Shown piece by piece: positions 9,335 through 17,921 of a DNA stretch of 64,000 bases (position 1 is its first letter; each line of letters starts with the position of its first letter). The notes under the pieces are model-generated. The model was not told the origin of the DNA, ran no database searches, and saw nothing but the letters and a program-made list of their open reading frames with translations. Made by a program: the position numbers and the translations under genes. Origin of the DNA: an uncultured Eggerthellaceae bacterium (GTDB lineage: Bacteria > Actinomycetota > Coriobacteriia > Coriobacteriales > Eggerthellaceae); NCBI GenBank assembly GCA_903789415.1, contig CAIFEG010000001.1, positions 74,876 through 138,875 on the forward strand. The letters are read 5' to 3'.

Positions 9335-9910
9335 ATGAACGAATTGACAATACTGGATTGGATACAAACCTTACATGCTCCCGTGCTTGACCAACTCATG
9401 GTCGCCGTGAGCACCATAGGTAATTTGGGTCTGGTCTGGATTGTACTTGGCTGCGTGCTTTTGTTTTCGAAGCGATATCGCCCCGTGGGAATCGGCGTCA
9501 TAGTCGCGGTTGCTCTTGCCGGTATAGCTACGGAACTCGTACTAAAACCGCTCATCATGCGGCCACGCCCTTGTGACGTGAATACCGCAGTTACCCTACT
9601 CGTCAGCCATCCGCATGGATCATCTTTCCCATCAGGGCATACTTGCGGAGCATTTGCCGCATTCGGCGCACTGTTGTTTGCACGAAAGCCGCAAATTCCC
9701 CATGGTTTGACAATTGCAGCCGGAATTCTCGCGATATGTATCGCCTTTTCAAGACTGTATCTGTATGTACACTACCCAACCGACGTTTTAGGCGGCATCG
9801 TCTTAGGGCTTGTCCTAGGTTGGCTTGCCATCAAGATCGTAACGGCGATTCAACGCAAAACGGGCTGGTGGACCGCGCATTCCACCTGTAAACACGGAAC
9901 CATTTCATAG
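9335..9910 (+). CDS. PAP2-family phosphatase (BcrC-like)
   Basis: A 191-residue integral membrane phosphatase with about six helices and all three PAP2 signatures: K-x6-RP (LKPLIMRPRP), PSGHT, and SR-x5-H-x3-D (SRLYLYVHYPTD). Members of this size commonly act as undecaprenyl-pyrophosphate phosphatases (BcrC type) or phosphatidylglycerophosphate phosphatases. The start is ATG 9335 behind GAAAGGTG; an in-frame start at 9245 would add a poorly conserved leader. It lies 93 nt behind the response regulator and 26 nt before the dedA-like gene. A near-identical paralogue lies at 30988-31578. Confidence 0.9.
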   Translation: MNELTILDWIQTLHAPVLDQLMVAVSTIGNLGLVWIVLGCVLLFSKRYRPVGIGVIVAVALAGIATELVLKPLIMRPRPCDVNTAVTLLVSHPHGSSFPSGHTCGAFAAFGALLFARKPQIPHGLTIAAGILAICIAFSRLYLYVHYPTDVLGGIVLGLVLGWLAIKIVTAIQRKTGWWTAHSTCKHGTIS

Positions 9911-9936
9911 ACAAGAAAGACACGAGAGGAAAAGCC

Positions 9937-10587
9937 ATGGACATTCTACAATCCCTTATTTCATTTACATCAAATCCAACAAATGCCATCCTGTACTGGA
10001 TTTCAGCATTTGGCCCGTTCGCCTACGCACCCCTGTTTTTAGTGATATTTGTAGAAACAGGCGTGGTATTCTTCCCGTTCCTGCCGGGAGACTCGCTGCT
10101 TTTTGCAGCAGGCGTATTCGCGCAGAATGGCGGGTTTAGCCTTCCTGTACTGGTGAGCGTGGCATGCATTGCCGCAATTGTAGGCGATCAATGCAACTTC
10201 GCCATCGGGTCAAAGCTTGGGAAACGTATTGTGCGCTCGGGTAAAATCCGTTTTCTCACGCCGGAACGAATTGAACAGACACAAAACGTGCTTGATCGAT
10301 ACGGCGCATTTGGTGTGTTTGTGGGTCGCTTCATGCCCTTTGTACGCACGTTCGTCCCGTTTCTTGCAAGCAGTGGCGGAATGAAGTGGGGCAAGTTCAC
10401 CCTGTGGAATGTGCTCGGCGGCGTGACGTGGGCAACCCTGTTTACCACTCTTGGCTGCGTGTTCGGAAACATTCCCTTCGTGCAAAGTCACTTTGAGCTG
10501 TGTGCCATCGCAATTATTGCCATATCGGTTGTGCCCGTTATCGTTGGTGTTATCCGCGCACGCATGCACACCGTGGCAGCGGAATAA
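9937..10587 (+). CDS. DedA-family membrane protein
   Basis: A 216-residue DedA/SNARE-associated (VTT) protein. Typical segments are FVETGVVFFPFLPGDSLLFAAG, GDQCNFAIGSKLGK, GRFMPFVRTFVPFLAS and WNVLGGVTWATLFTTLGC. Members of this superfamily include UptA-type undecaprenyl-phosphate flippases, so the PAP2 plus DedA pairing would recycle the C55 lipid carrier: dephosphorylation outside, then return across the membrane. That pairing is inferred from adjacency. The start ATG has GAGAGGAAAAGCC upstream. Confidence 0.92.
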   Translation: MDILQSLISFTSNPTNAILYWISAFGPFAYAPLFLVIFVETGVVFFPFLPGDSLLFAAGVFAQNGGFSLPVLVSVACIAAIVGDQCNFAIGSKLGKRIVRSGKIRFLTPERIEQTQNVLDRYGAFGVFVGRFMPFVRTFVPFLASSGGMKWGKFTLWNVLGGVTWATLFTTLGCVFGNIPFVQSHFELCAIAIIAISVVPVIVGVIRARMHTVAAE

Positions 10588-10687
10588 ACCGCGCACAACC
10601 GAGTAGCTGATCAGGTGAATGACCGTGACTCATTTCTGAAATAGCAATTTTTAAAATAGATATTTCCCTTTTCTTCTCCCCTTAGAT

Positions 10688-10725
10688 GCACGAGCGTTCG
10701 GACATTACCGTCTGGGCGCTCGTGC
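10688..10725. terminator. Hairpin between convergent dedA-like and phoR genes
   Basis: Perfect 9-bp stem GCACGAGCG (10688-10696) with CGCTCGTGC (10717-10725), followed on the + strand by a T-rich stretch that overlaps the phoR stop. It lies where two convergent transcription units meet and most likely ends the + strand operon; on the - strand no clear U-run follows. Confidence 0.55.
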
Positions 10726-10726
10726 G

Positions 10727-12028
10727 TTATTGTTGTTTCATTTTGGGAAGATAGATAGTAAACGTTGAACCCTTGCCCAGTTCACTCTGAAGATTGATTG
10801 AACCATGCACACGTTCAACAACGTGTTTGACCAGAGATAATCCCAGCCCTGTGCCCCCAGCCTCACGTGAGCGCGCTTTGTCAGCTCGGAAGAAGCGCTC
10901 AAAAATGCGCTTTTGATCAGCTGCAGAAATACCAATTCCCGTATCATGAACGATAAGAATCGCATGCTTTTGGTCGCTGCGAAGGCAGACCGTGACCGTT
11001 CCCTTTTCCGTATAGTTGATAGCATTTTCTACGAGGTTATCTACCAACAACATTGCGTCGGCAGGTGACATTTCAACCAGGCACTTTTGACCATCGGGAA
11101 CCTCATCATGCAACTGAAATTCGAGCCCTTTTTTGCGTGCCACATCACGATGAGCATCAAAACTCGCTACCACAACTGAGCACATATTGACAGTTTCTGT
11201 TTCCTTGGCGCCGGAATTGTTACCCTCAACGCCCTCAAGACGAGAAAGATCCAAAAGATCGGTAACCAGCTTTTGCAGACGCGCAGATTCCTTGTCTAAC
11301 CGATCATTGAAAACGGGGATCATCTGGGTATCCCCATCCTCATACGCTGTTTTTATCGATTCAGAAAGAAGCCGAATGCCCGCTACCGGCGTTTTCAACT
11401 CATGGCTTGCATTGGCAACAAAATCGGTACGAACGCGTTCAAGCTGATCCACCGGCCTTGAGGTATGCCGAAACACCTGCCATGCAACTACGAGCGTTAG
11501 GGCAACCGCCACAATAAGCAAAATCATTCCGGTGTTGCGGAAATTCTGCGCCAGCGATTCAACTTCAGATAACGGCATCGAGGTGCGAAGTGCGCCCATT
11601 TGACCTTCGTATTCTACAGGAACGGCAACATATACATATTCCGCCTGTTCGGTATCGGAATAGCGCCGATCACGACCAGTATTTCCGGATAAAGCCGCCT
11701 GGATTTCAGGACGTTGGGAATGGTCCCCCATAGCCGCAGCATCGGTCGTATTGTCAGCAACAACGGAACCGTCGGCTGCCACTATGGTCACACGGATTTG
11801 CCCATTGTCTGACAACGTTGAAACAACATCTTGAGGATCGAGCGAACTGTTTTCCATCAATGCGGTGCCCGCATGTGCCACGGTTTCAAGATTATTGTAT
11901 TCTTGTTCTTGTTCTGCCTGATCAATTGGAGAAAATAAGGAGTAGCCCCACAGAGCCACCATCGCAACGATGATGATCGCAAACCCTCCTATCAACCAGG
12001 CGCGCCATCCGTGTGTATGCTCTTTCAT
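10727..12028 (-). CDS. phoR: PhoR-like sensor histidine kinase
   Basis: A 433-residue membrane kinase. TM1 is at about residues 10-30, followed by an extracytoplasmic region of about 130 residues (with VTIVAADGSVVADNTTDAA), TM2 at about 168-185, and no obvious HAMP. HisKA carries His209 in ANASHELKTPVAGI, and the HATPase domain has VDNLVENAINYTEKG, HDTGIGIS and GGTGLGLSLVKHVVE. It sits directly behind the response regulator (5 nt apart), and the pair is divergent from the pst genes. The phosphate-starvation role therefore rests on context. The architecture (two TMs, no PAS) is simpler than E. coli PhoR. Confidence 0.85.
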   Translation of the reverse strand: MKEHTHGWRAWLIGGFAIIIVAMVALWGYSLFSPIDQAEQEQEYNNLETVAHAGTALMENSSLDPQDVVSTLSDNGQIRVTIVAADGSVVADNTTDAAAMGDHSQRPEIQAALSGNTGRDRRYSDTEQAEYVYVAVPVEYEGQMGALRTSMPLSEVESLAQNFRNTGMILLIVAVALTLVVAWQVFRHTSRPVDQLERVRTDFVANASHELKTPVAGIRLLSESIKTAYEDGDTQMIPVFNDRLDKESARLQKLVTDLLDLSRLEGVEGNNSGAKETETVNMCSVVVASFDAHRDVARKKGLEFQLHDEVPDGQKCLVEMSPADAMLLVDNLVENAINYTEKGTVTVCLRSDQKHAILIVHDTGIGISAADQKRIFERFFRADKARSREAGGTGLGLSLVKHVVERVHGSINLQSELGKGSTFTIYLPKMKQQ

Positions 12029-12033
12029 GGTTA

Positions 12034-12723
12034 TTAGTCCTTATGAACGGCAGAAAAACGATACCCCATGCCATGAGCTGTTTGAATGTATGTCCATCCA
12101 TTGCGCTCAATTGCCTTGCGAATACGGCGCACATGCGTATCAATAGTGCGCGATGTTGACAGGAAGTCTTCGCCCCATACTTCCTGCGCAAGCCACTGTC
12201 GGGTGCAAAGCGCATCGGGGCGCGAAGCCATGGCTACCAACAGCGCATATTCTTTCGAACGAAGAAACACTTCCTCGCCATTGACAAAAACACGCGCCGC
12301 ATCAACATCAATCTTAAGCTGACCAGCCTCAATAATACCCGTATGAGTGGTTGTGCCCATGGTGGCACGCCGCATATTTGCGCGAATGCGCGCGAGTAGT
12401 TCTTTGGTAGAAAAGGGTTTCGTAATGTAATCATCTGCGCCTGCATCGAGACCCTTTACCTTATCTTCTTCGCGGTCGAGGGCGGTAAGCATGATCACGG
12501 GCACTTCATCGTTGTGTTCACGCAGATCACGAACTACTTCGAAACCGGATTTTTTCGGCAGCATTACATCAAGCAGTATCAGATCGGGATCGATCGCATA
12601 TGCACATCGAAGTGCCTGTTCACCGTCGCCCACACTGGTGACTTCATAACCCGCCTTTGTGAGAGAAAACTCGACCGTCAGTCGAATTGTTTGGTCATCT
12701 TCAACAAGCAAGATACTTGACAT
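12034..12723 (-). CDS. phoP: PhoP/PhoB-like response regulator
   Basis: A 229-residue OmpR-class regulator: receiver with acidic EDD at 8-10, Asp52 in LILLDVMLPKKSGF, and Lys in YITKPFST; then a winged helix with LRSKEYALLVAMA and DFLSTSRTIDTHVRRIRKAIE. The start is ATG 12723 with a strong GGAGGAG site; the longer in-frame start at 12750 would place eight extra residues before the receiver. It is expected to bind the repeated TTCACATC elements in the shared upstream region and activate the pst operon under phosphate limitation. Confidence 0.88.
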   Translation of the reverse strand: MSSILLVEDDQTIRLTVEFSLTKAGYEVTSVGDGEQALRCAYAIDPDLILLDVMLPKKSGFEVVRDLREHNDEVPVIMLTALDREEDKVKGLDAGADDYITKPFSTKELLARIRANMRRATMGTTTHTGIIEAGQLKIDVDAARVFVNGEEVFLRSKEYALLVAMASRPDALCTRQWLAQEVWGEDFLSTSRTIDTHVRRIRKAIERNGWTYIQTAHGMGYRFSAVHKD

Positions 12724-12881
12724 GGTGTCTCCTCCAAGAAGCTTCGCCATAGCTGCATGGTGCGTCCACGCAATTGCGCTTTTGTGTCGCTGTGTTTTTA
12801 CGCCGCTGTGTTTTTCGCATCCGCAGATGACACGTTCAGTTTATCATCACCCACCTGGCATATTTATTTATGGCACCGGTT

Positions 12882-12920
12882 TTCACATCTATGCAACGTT
12901 AGTTCACATCAATTTGACCA
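12882..12920 (+). promoter_or_regulatory. Candidate PHO box between phoP and pst genes
   Basis: TTCACATC occurs at 12882-12889 and again at 12903-12910, exactly 21 bp apart. Weaker copies fall at the intermediate helical positions (GCAACGTT near 12893, TTGACCAT near 12914). Direct repeats of about 10.5-11 bp with a TTCAC core resemble the PHO boxes described for actinobacterial PhoP. The site lies 65-100 bp before the first pst gene and in the phoP/pst divergent spacer. Nearby, 12785-12825 holds a short tandem repeat with a CGCTGTGTTTTT core. Confidence 0.5.
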
Positions 12921-12984
12921 TCGAAAATTCCAACTTTTTTACCATTTGAAATGTATCAACTACTCAGGAGAAAGGGTAAAACCC

Positions 12985-13977
12985 ATGAGGGTTCAAAGCG
13001 ATAGGTCGAGCACCCGCCCGCGGGTCGAAAACCATGCACACATCGCCATAAACGGGAATCTTGCATTAGCGGAAAACATTGCATCAGCCGGAACAATTGC
13101 ATCAGCCGGGACAAGCGTTCTGACACCACATCTCCCCGCGCCCATCGTTCACTTGGCAGGCGAGAGAGTTAAGGATCCTGTGTTCGACCAGGCAGCAAGC
13201 AAAGAGCAAGGTCGTTTTGATGTGCAGAATGTTTCGGTTGCCTACAACGGTGTTCCTGCCGTAAGTGACGTTAATTGCGCGATCGCATCTCATCAGGTGA
13301 CATCACTTATTGGCCCTTCAGGCTGCGGAAAATCAACCCTTCTCCGATCATTTAATCGTATGAATGACATGCTGGGTAATGTCACGGTCACCGGTTCTAT
13401 CAAGCTGGATGGACACGACATCAACAGCCCTGCGACCAACGTGGTTGCGCTGCGTACCCGTGTGGGAATGGTATTCCAGCAGCCTTCAGTTTTCCCTCTG
13501 TCAATCTATGACAATGTGGCTTACGGACCGCGCCTCCGTGGACGTGTTTCCGCATCCGACCTGGATGCGCTTGTCGAAGACAACCTTCGCAAGGCAGCCA
13601 TCTGGGATGAAGTGAAAGACATCTTGCACAAATCGGCGCTCGGTCTTTCGGGCGGCCAGCAGCAACGCCTTTGCATTGCGCGTGCCCTTGCCATTAGCCC
13701 TGAAGTGTTGCTGATGGACGAGCCATGCTCGGCGCTCGACCCAATTTCAACAAGCCAAATTGAGCAGACCATCCAACAACTAAAAGAGCAGATGACCATC
13801 ATCATCGTTACCCACAACATGCAACAAGCTCAGCGTGTCTCTGACACCACGATGTTCATGTTGCGCGAATCGATGAGCGAACCTGCGCATCTTGTCGAAA
13901 TGGGACCCACCAAAGAAATCTTCGATAATCCCCACGATCAGCGTACACGCGATTATATTTCGGGCCGTTTTGGCTGA
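12985..13977 (+). CDS. pstB: Phosphate ABC transporter ATP-binding protein, N-terminally extended
   Basis: A 330-residue ABC ATPase of the PstB family. The ATPase core begins near residue 75 (FDVQNVSVAYNGVPAVSDVN): Walker A GPSGCGKST, Q-loop VGMVFQQPSVFP, signature LSGGQQQRLCIARALA, Walker B VLLMDEPCSALDP, H-loop IIIVTHNMQQ. About 75 residues precede this core, which most PstB proteins lack; they include a small duplication (IASAGT twice). I used ATG 12985 because AGGAGAAAGGGT lies just upstream; an upstream in-frame start at 12757 lies inside the promoter region. It is the first gene of the pst cluster; a second pstB closes the cluster. If the extension is not translated, a later start would give about 255 residues. 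Confidence 0.85.
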   Translation: MRVQSDRSSTRPRVENHAHIAINGNLALAENIASAGTIASAGTSVLTPHLPAPIVHLAGERVKDPVFDQAASKEQGRFDVQNVSVAYNGVPAVSDVNCAIASHQVTSLIGPSGCGKSTLLRSFNRMNDMLGNVTVTGSIKLDGHDINSPATNVVALRTRVGMVFQQPSVFPLSIYDNVAYGPRLRGRVSASDLDALVEDNLRKAAIWDEVKDILHKSALGLSGGQQQRLCIARALAISPEVLLMDEPCSALDPISTSQIEQTIQQLKEQMTIIIVTHNMQQAQRVSDTTMFMLRESMSEPAHLVEMGPTKEIFDNPHDQRTRDYISGRFG

Positions 13978-14025
13978 TGGCTGATGAAACGCTATTGCTT
14001 ATATATTGCCCAAGGTATTGCATCA

Positions 14026-14130
14026 CCTTTGAGCATTCCAAGCATACGTATATCGATCCTGTACATTTCAATCACACACATTTCAGCCCTGCACATGTCG
14101 ACTTTACGTCTATCAACTTTATACAGAAAC
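14026..14130. repeat. Seven degenerate 15-nt tandem units before pstS
   Basis: Units of exactly 15 nt start at 14026, 14041, 14056, 14071, 14086, 14101 and 14116. The best-conserved ones are 14056 (ATCCTGTACATTTCA), 14071 (ATCACACACATTTCA) and 14086 (GCCCTGCACATGTCG). The array fills the 182-bp spacer between pstB and pstS. The + strand can be read as a 50-codon frame from ATG 13984 to TAA 14136 with pentapeptide periodicity, but no ribosome site precedes it, so I do not call a gene. Confidence 0.6.
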
Positions 14131-14159
14131 CTATAAAACCCTTATGAGAAAGGATTTGT

Positions 14160-15116
14160 ATGCGACCCATCGCATCATCACCTCAGCGTGCGACACGTAA
14201 ACTTGCCAAAAGCGTTCTCGGTGGTGTTCTCGCGCTAAGCCTTACGGCTGGATTCGGCCTTGCCGGCTGTTCGCCCTCAAATTCTTCGGGCAGTTCAAAT
14301 GGCTCTTCTGACTCACTTTCGGGATCCATCACTGCGGTAGGCTCAACAGCCTTACAGCCACTCGTTGAAGCATCTGCCGAACAGTTCATGACAGAAAATC
14401 CCAATGTGCAAATCACAATTCAGGGTGGAGGGTCTGGTCAGGGAATCACCCAAATTGCACAAGGTTCCGTCCAAATTGGCAATTCTGACGTATTTGCCGA
14501 AACAAAGCTTGCCAATCCATCTGATGCAGAAAATCTTACCGACAATCGTGTTGCCGTTGTAGGCATGGCTCCGGTCGTAAATAAGGATGTACCGCTTGAC
14601 AATATTTCCATGGATGATTTGCGCGGCATTTTCACTGGTCAAATAACCAATTGGAGCCAGATTGGCGGACCTGATGAAGATATTGTCGTCATCAACCGCG
14701 CATCGGGATCTGGCACACGTTCAACGTTTGAGGACGCCGTGCTTGCCGGTGCACAAGCGCCTGCAGACTTTAATCCACAAGAGCAAGATTCTTCGGGCAC
14801 GGTCGCACGAATGGTCGCCGAAACACCAGGTTCCATTTCTTATCTCGCATTTTCCTACTTTAATGACAATTTCAAAGTTTTAAATGTCGATGGAGTCGAA
14901 CCAACTGCAGATAATGTGACCACCAACGAATGGAAAATCTGGTCATACGAGCACATGTACACCTCAAATTCCCCCGATGATACAACACAGGCCTTCATCA
15001 ACTACATGACAAGCAATGAAGTGCAAAGCTCACTCGTTGCTGATAACGGATATGTGCCCATCAGTAGCATGAAAGTTGAACGTGATGCTGCGGGAAACGT
15101 CACGCAGCTTTCCTAG
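14160..15116 (+). CDS. pstS: Phosphate-binding lipoprotein PstS
   Basis: A 318-residue extracytoplasmic phosphate-binding protein. It has a lipoprotein signal with lipobox LAGC (Cys37), then a Ser/Asn-rich linker, then the PstS fold. Ligand-binding landmarks are AVGSTALQPLVEA, GGGSGQGITQIAQGSVQIGNSD and INRASGSGTRSTFEDAV. The start ATG has GAGAAAGGA upstream. It feeds the PstCA permease encoded directly downstream. The gene order pstB-S-C-A-B, with an ATPase gene ahead of the binding protein, is unusual, as noted under findings. Confidence 0.95.
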   Translation: MRPIASSPQRATRKLAKSVLGGVLALSLTAGFGLAGCSPSNSSGSSNGSSDSLSGSITAVGSTALQPLVEASAEQFMTENPNVQITIQGGGSGQGITQIAQGSVQIGNSDVFAETKLANPSDAENLTDNRVAVVGMAPVVNKDVPLDNISMDDLRGIFTGQITNWSQIGGPDEDIVVINRASGSGTRSTFEDAVLAGAQAPADFNPQEQDSSGTVARMVAETPGSISYLAFSYFNDNFKVLNVDGVEPTADNVTTNEWKIWSYEHMYTSNSPDDTTQAFINYMTSNEVQSSLVADNGYVPISSMKVERDAAGNVTQLS

Positions 15117-15129
15117 GTGCGACCAAACC

Positions 15130-16128
15130 ATGAACGACAGTACTTTGGTTAACAACATGCCGAACAGGAGCGCCACAAGCAGTGGCACATTGCACAATCG
15201 TGCGAACGGCACACGCCCGCAGGATTCGACTCGCCTGACCAAAGGTCAGATCGAGAGAGGTGGGAAAACACTCACCGGTATATGTGTCGGCATCGTGCTC
15301 ATCACGCTCGCGTCTCTCATTGTGATGGTTACGGCAAAAGGGCTCAGCACTTTCATAAGCGACGGCATTAGCCCCATCGCTTTTCTCACGGGACAAGTTT
15401 GGGATCCGCACACCCTTGACGCTTCAGGTTTGCCCACCGTCGGCGCCCTCCCAATGATCGTCGGATCCTTTGCGGTTACCCTGCTGTCTTGCGCGATTGT
15501 GATTCCTTTTGCGGTGGGATCAGCAATCTATGCGGTCGAAGTGAATCCTCGTTTTGGACGTCGATTCTTTCGTCCAGCTCTTGAACTGCTGGTGGGCATT
15601 CCGTCAGTCGTATTTGGACTCGTAGGATTAACAATTCTGGTTCCATTGATCAGGAATATTTCAGGCGGAACGGGCTACGGAATTCTTGCCGGTTCTCTGG
15701 TTCTTGCCGTGATGGTGCTTCCCACGGTGACATCCCTGGTCATCGATGCACTTGAATCGGTTCCCGCGCCATATCGTCAATCATCGGCGGCATTGGGTGG
15801 TACACGTTGGCAAACCATATGGCATATTGTTTTGCGTTCAGCTACTCCGGGCATTCTAACTGCCGTTGTGCTTGGAATGGCACGCGCATTTGGTGAAGCG
15901 CTAGCCGTACAGATGGTGATCGGAAATGCACCCGCGATGCCTACCTCACTTACGCAACCAGCCTCAACGTTGACTTCAATCTTGACGATGAACATGGGAA
16001 ACGAAGCTATGAATACGGTTTATAACGACGTTCTGTGGTCGCTAGCATTAATTCTTTTAGTAATGTCTTTGATCTTCATTTTGATTGTCCACTTCATTGG
16101 GAGAAAATCGGAGGTCAAACATGACTAA
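15130..16128 (+). CDS. pstC: Phosphate ABC permease PstC
   Basis: A 332-residue ABC permease. A variable polar leader of about 45 residues precedes TM1. Six helices follow, with the PstC-type sequence ELLVGIPSVVFGLVGLTILVPL and the permease EAA loop (SSAALGGTRWQTIWHIVLRSATPGI). The chosen ATG 15130 lies 14 nt after the pstS stop; a start at 15076 would overlap pstS by 41 nt and is less likely. It overlaps pstA by 8 nt at its end, which implies coupled translation. Confidence 0.92.
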   Translation: MNDSTLVNNMPNRSATSSGTLHNRANGTRPQDSTRLTKGQIERGGKTLTGICVGIVLITLASLIVMVTAKGLSTFISDGISPIAFLTGQVWDPHTLDASGLPTVGALPMIVGSFAVTLLSCAIVIPFAVGSAIYAVEVNPRFGRRFFRPALELLVGIPSVVFGLVGLTILVPLIRNISGGTGYGILAGSLVLAVMVLPTVTSLVIDALESVPAPYRQSSAALGGTRWQTIWHIVLRSATPGILTAVVLGMARAFGEALAVQMVIGNAPAMPTSLTQPASTLTSILTMNMGNEAMNTVYNDVLWSLALILLVMSLIFILIVHFIGRKSEVKHD

Positions 16129-17059
16129 GTCCAATGGTGCAGAAACAATGAAGTATTCACAGCGCAGCATCCGGCATGCACAACGCAATGACAAAATTGC
16201 GACCGGAGTCCTCACTGCGATCGTGGCAGCCATCTTTGTTTTGCTGATTTCCCTTATTGTCTACATCATCGCTTCGGGTGCAAACAAGGCATTCGACCTG
16301 CAGTTTTTAACGTCTAAACCCGAACAATTTAAAGAGGGCGGCGGAATTGGTCCCGAATTATTCAATTCGTTCTATCTACTCGTTCTCACGCTTCTTATCT
16401 CTTTGCCCCTTTCGTTAGGGGCTGCCATTTTTCTGGTTGAATATGCACCAGATAATGAAGTGACTCACGCGGTTAAAACCGCCATTGAAGTGCTGGCTTC
16501 CCTTCCGTCGATCGTCGTTGGCCTGTTTGGTTTTCTGCTTTTTGTCATCTCGTTTGGCTGGGGATTTTCGATTCTTTCCGGTGCGCTCGCGCTTACCATT
16601 TTCAACATTCCCCTGCTCGTTCGCGTGATTCAGCAAGCGCTCGAGTCAGTTCCCCAATCTCAACGCGATGCGGGACTGGCTTTAGGCCTTTCACGATGGG
16701 AAACAACGGTTCACATTTTGCTTCCCTGCGCTATGCCGGCCATCATCACCGGCGTGATTTTATCTGCGGGACGCGTGTTTGGCGAAGCTGCCGCGCTTAT
16801 TTACACCGCAGGTCAATCTGCACCTGCACTCGATTTTACTAACTTCAATCTTTCAAGTTATGCCTGTCCATGGAACATTTGGCGCCCCGCAGAAACGCTC
16901 GCGGTGCACATCTGGAAAATAAATTCCGAAGGTGTGGTGCCGGACCTTGCCGCGGTATCAAATGGATCGGCCGCCGTACTGATGATTTGTGTTCTCTTAT
17001 TCAACCTGCTCGCACGGTGGTTTGGACGTCACGCCGAAAGGAAGCTGATGAGCGAATGA
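16121..17059 (+). CDS. pstA: Phosphate ABC permease PstA
   Basis: A 312-residue ABC permease partner of PstC, with six transmembrane helices. Landmarks are VEYAPDNEVTHAVKTAIEVL, ASLPSIVVGLFGFLLFV and the EAA loop (DAGLALGLSRWETTVHILLPCAMPAI). The start is ATG 16121 directly behind a perfect GGAGG, and the pstC stop lies inside its first codons. It ends with an ATGA overlap into the second pstB. Confidence 0.94.
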   Translation: MTKSNGAETMKYSQRSIRHAQRNDKIATGVLTAIVAAIFVLLISLIVYIIASGANKAFDLQFLTSKPEQFKEGGGIGPELFNSFYLLVLTLLISLPLSLGAAIFLVEYAPDNEVTHAVKTAIEVLASLPSIVVGLFGFLLFVISFGWGFSILSGALALTIFNIPLLVRVIQQALESVPQSQRDAGLALGLSRWETTVHILLPCAMPAIITGVILSAGRVFGEAAALIYTAGQSAPALDFTNFNLSSYACPWNIWRPAETLAVHIWKINSEGVVPDLAAVSNGSAAVLMICVLLFNLLARWFGRHAERKLMSE

Positions 17060-17823
17060 GCGAAAATGCTCTCCTTGAAACCCATGATGTGAGAGTGCGC
17101 TACCATGACACGCACGACGCGCTTCGCAACATTAATCTGACGTTTTGTCCAGGCGAAGTAACCGCGCTCATCGGTCCTTCTGGATGCGGAAAGTCAACGT
17201 TTTTGCGTTGCTTAAACCTGATGAATCGCGAAATTCCGCATTGTCACATCGACGGAGAAATCGATTATCATGGTCAAAATATCAATACGAAAAAACAGAA
17301 CCTCTACGATGTGCGGCGGAATATCGGAATGGTTTTTCAGTCTCCGAATCCGTTTCGAAAATCGATCTATGACAACATCGCATTCGCGCCGAGGCAACAT
17401 GGCATAAAAGATCGCGCACGCCTCGACGAAATTGTTGAGCAATCGCTTCGCCGCGCTGCGCTATGGGACGAGGTTAAAGATGTCCTAAACAAGAGCGCGT
17501 ATGCACTTTCCGGTGGGCAGCGCCAACGCCTTTGCATTGCACGCACATTGGCAATGAATCCCGAAGTCGTGTTAATGGACGAACCGTGTTCGGCGTTGGA
17601 TCCTATTTCTACCCATGCCATCGAAGAAACAATTGGGGCAATTAAAGCCGAGGGTATTTGCGTGATTATCGTGACACACAATATCGAGCAAGCCGCGCGT
17701 ATCTCAGATAAAACGGCATTCTTCTTATTGGGTGATTGCATTGAATGGAACACCACCGAAGTTATTTTCAATAACCCGCACGACCAACGAACGAAAGACT
17801 ATCTAACAGGCAGATTCGGATAA
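17056..17823 (+). CDS. pstB: Phosphate ABC transporter ATP-binding protein
   Basis: A 255-residue PstB of ordinary length. Walker A is GPSGCGKST, Q-loop IGMVFQSPNPF, signature LSGGQRQRLCIARTLA, Walker B VVLMDEPCSALDP, H-loop VIIVTHNIEQA. It overlaps pstA by ATGA. It is related to but clearly different from the longer pstB at 12985, so the duplication is old. No phoU follows; the next gene is an unrelated alcohol dehydrogenase. Confidence 0.95.
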   Translation: MSENALLETHDVRVRYHDTHDALRNINLTFCPGEVTALIGPSGCGKSTFLRCLNLMNREIPHCHIDGEIDYHGQNINTKKQNLYDVRRNIGMVFQSPNPFRKSIYDNIAFAPRQHGIKDRARLDEIVEQSLRRAALWDEVKDVLNKSAYALSGGQRQRLCIARTLAMNPEVVLMDEPCSALDPISTHAIEETIGAIKAEGICVIIVTHNIEQAARISDKTAFFLLGDCIEWNTTEVIFNNPHDQRTKDYLTGRFG

Positions 17824-17921
17824 CGCTTGCTTCTTTTTCTTTAAAGATATGTTCATTAGATTCTCTTCTTACGTAATGTTTTCCATTCTGTGTACATCTT
17901 GTTGACGCTTCAAAAAAGCGT

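Noticed and set aside
13984-14136. 50-codon frame with pentapeptide rhythm between pstB and pstS
   Set aside because: No ribosome site; other spacer arrays have unit lengths not divisible by three, so the rhythm is better explained by a DNA-level repeat.
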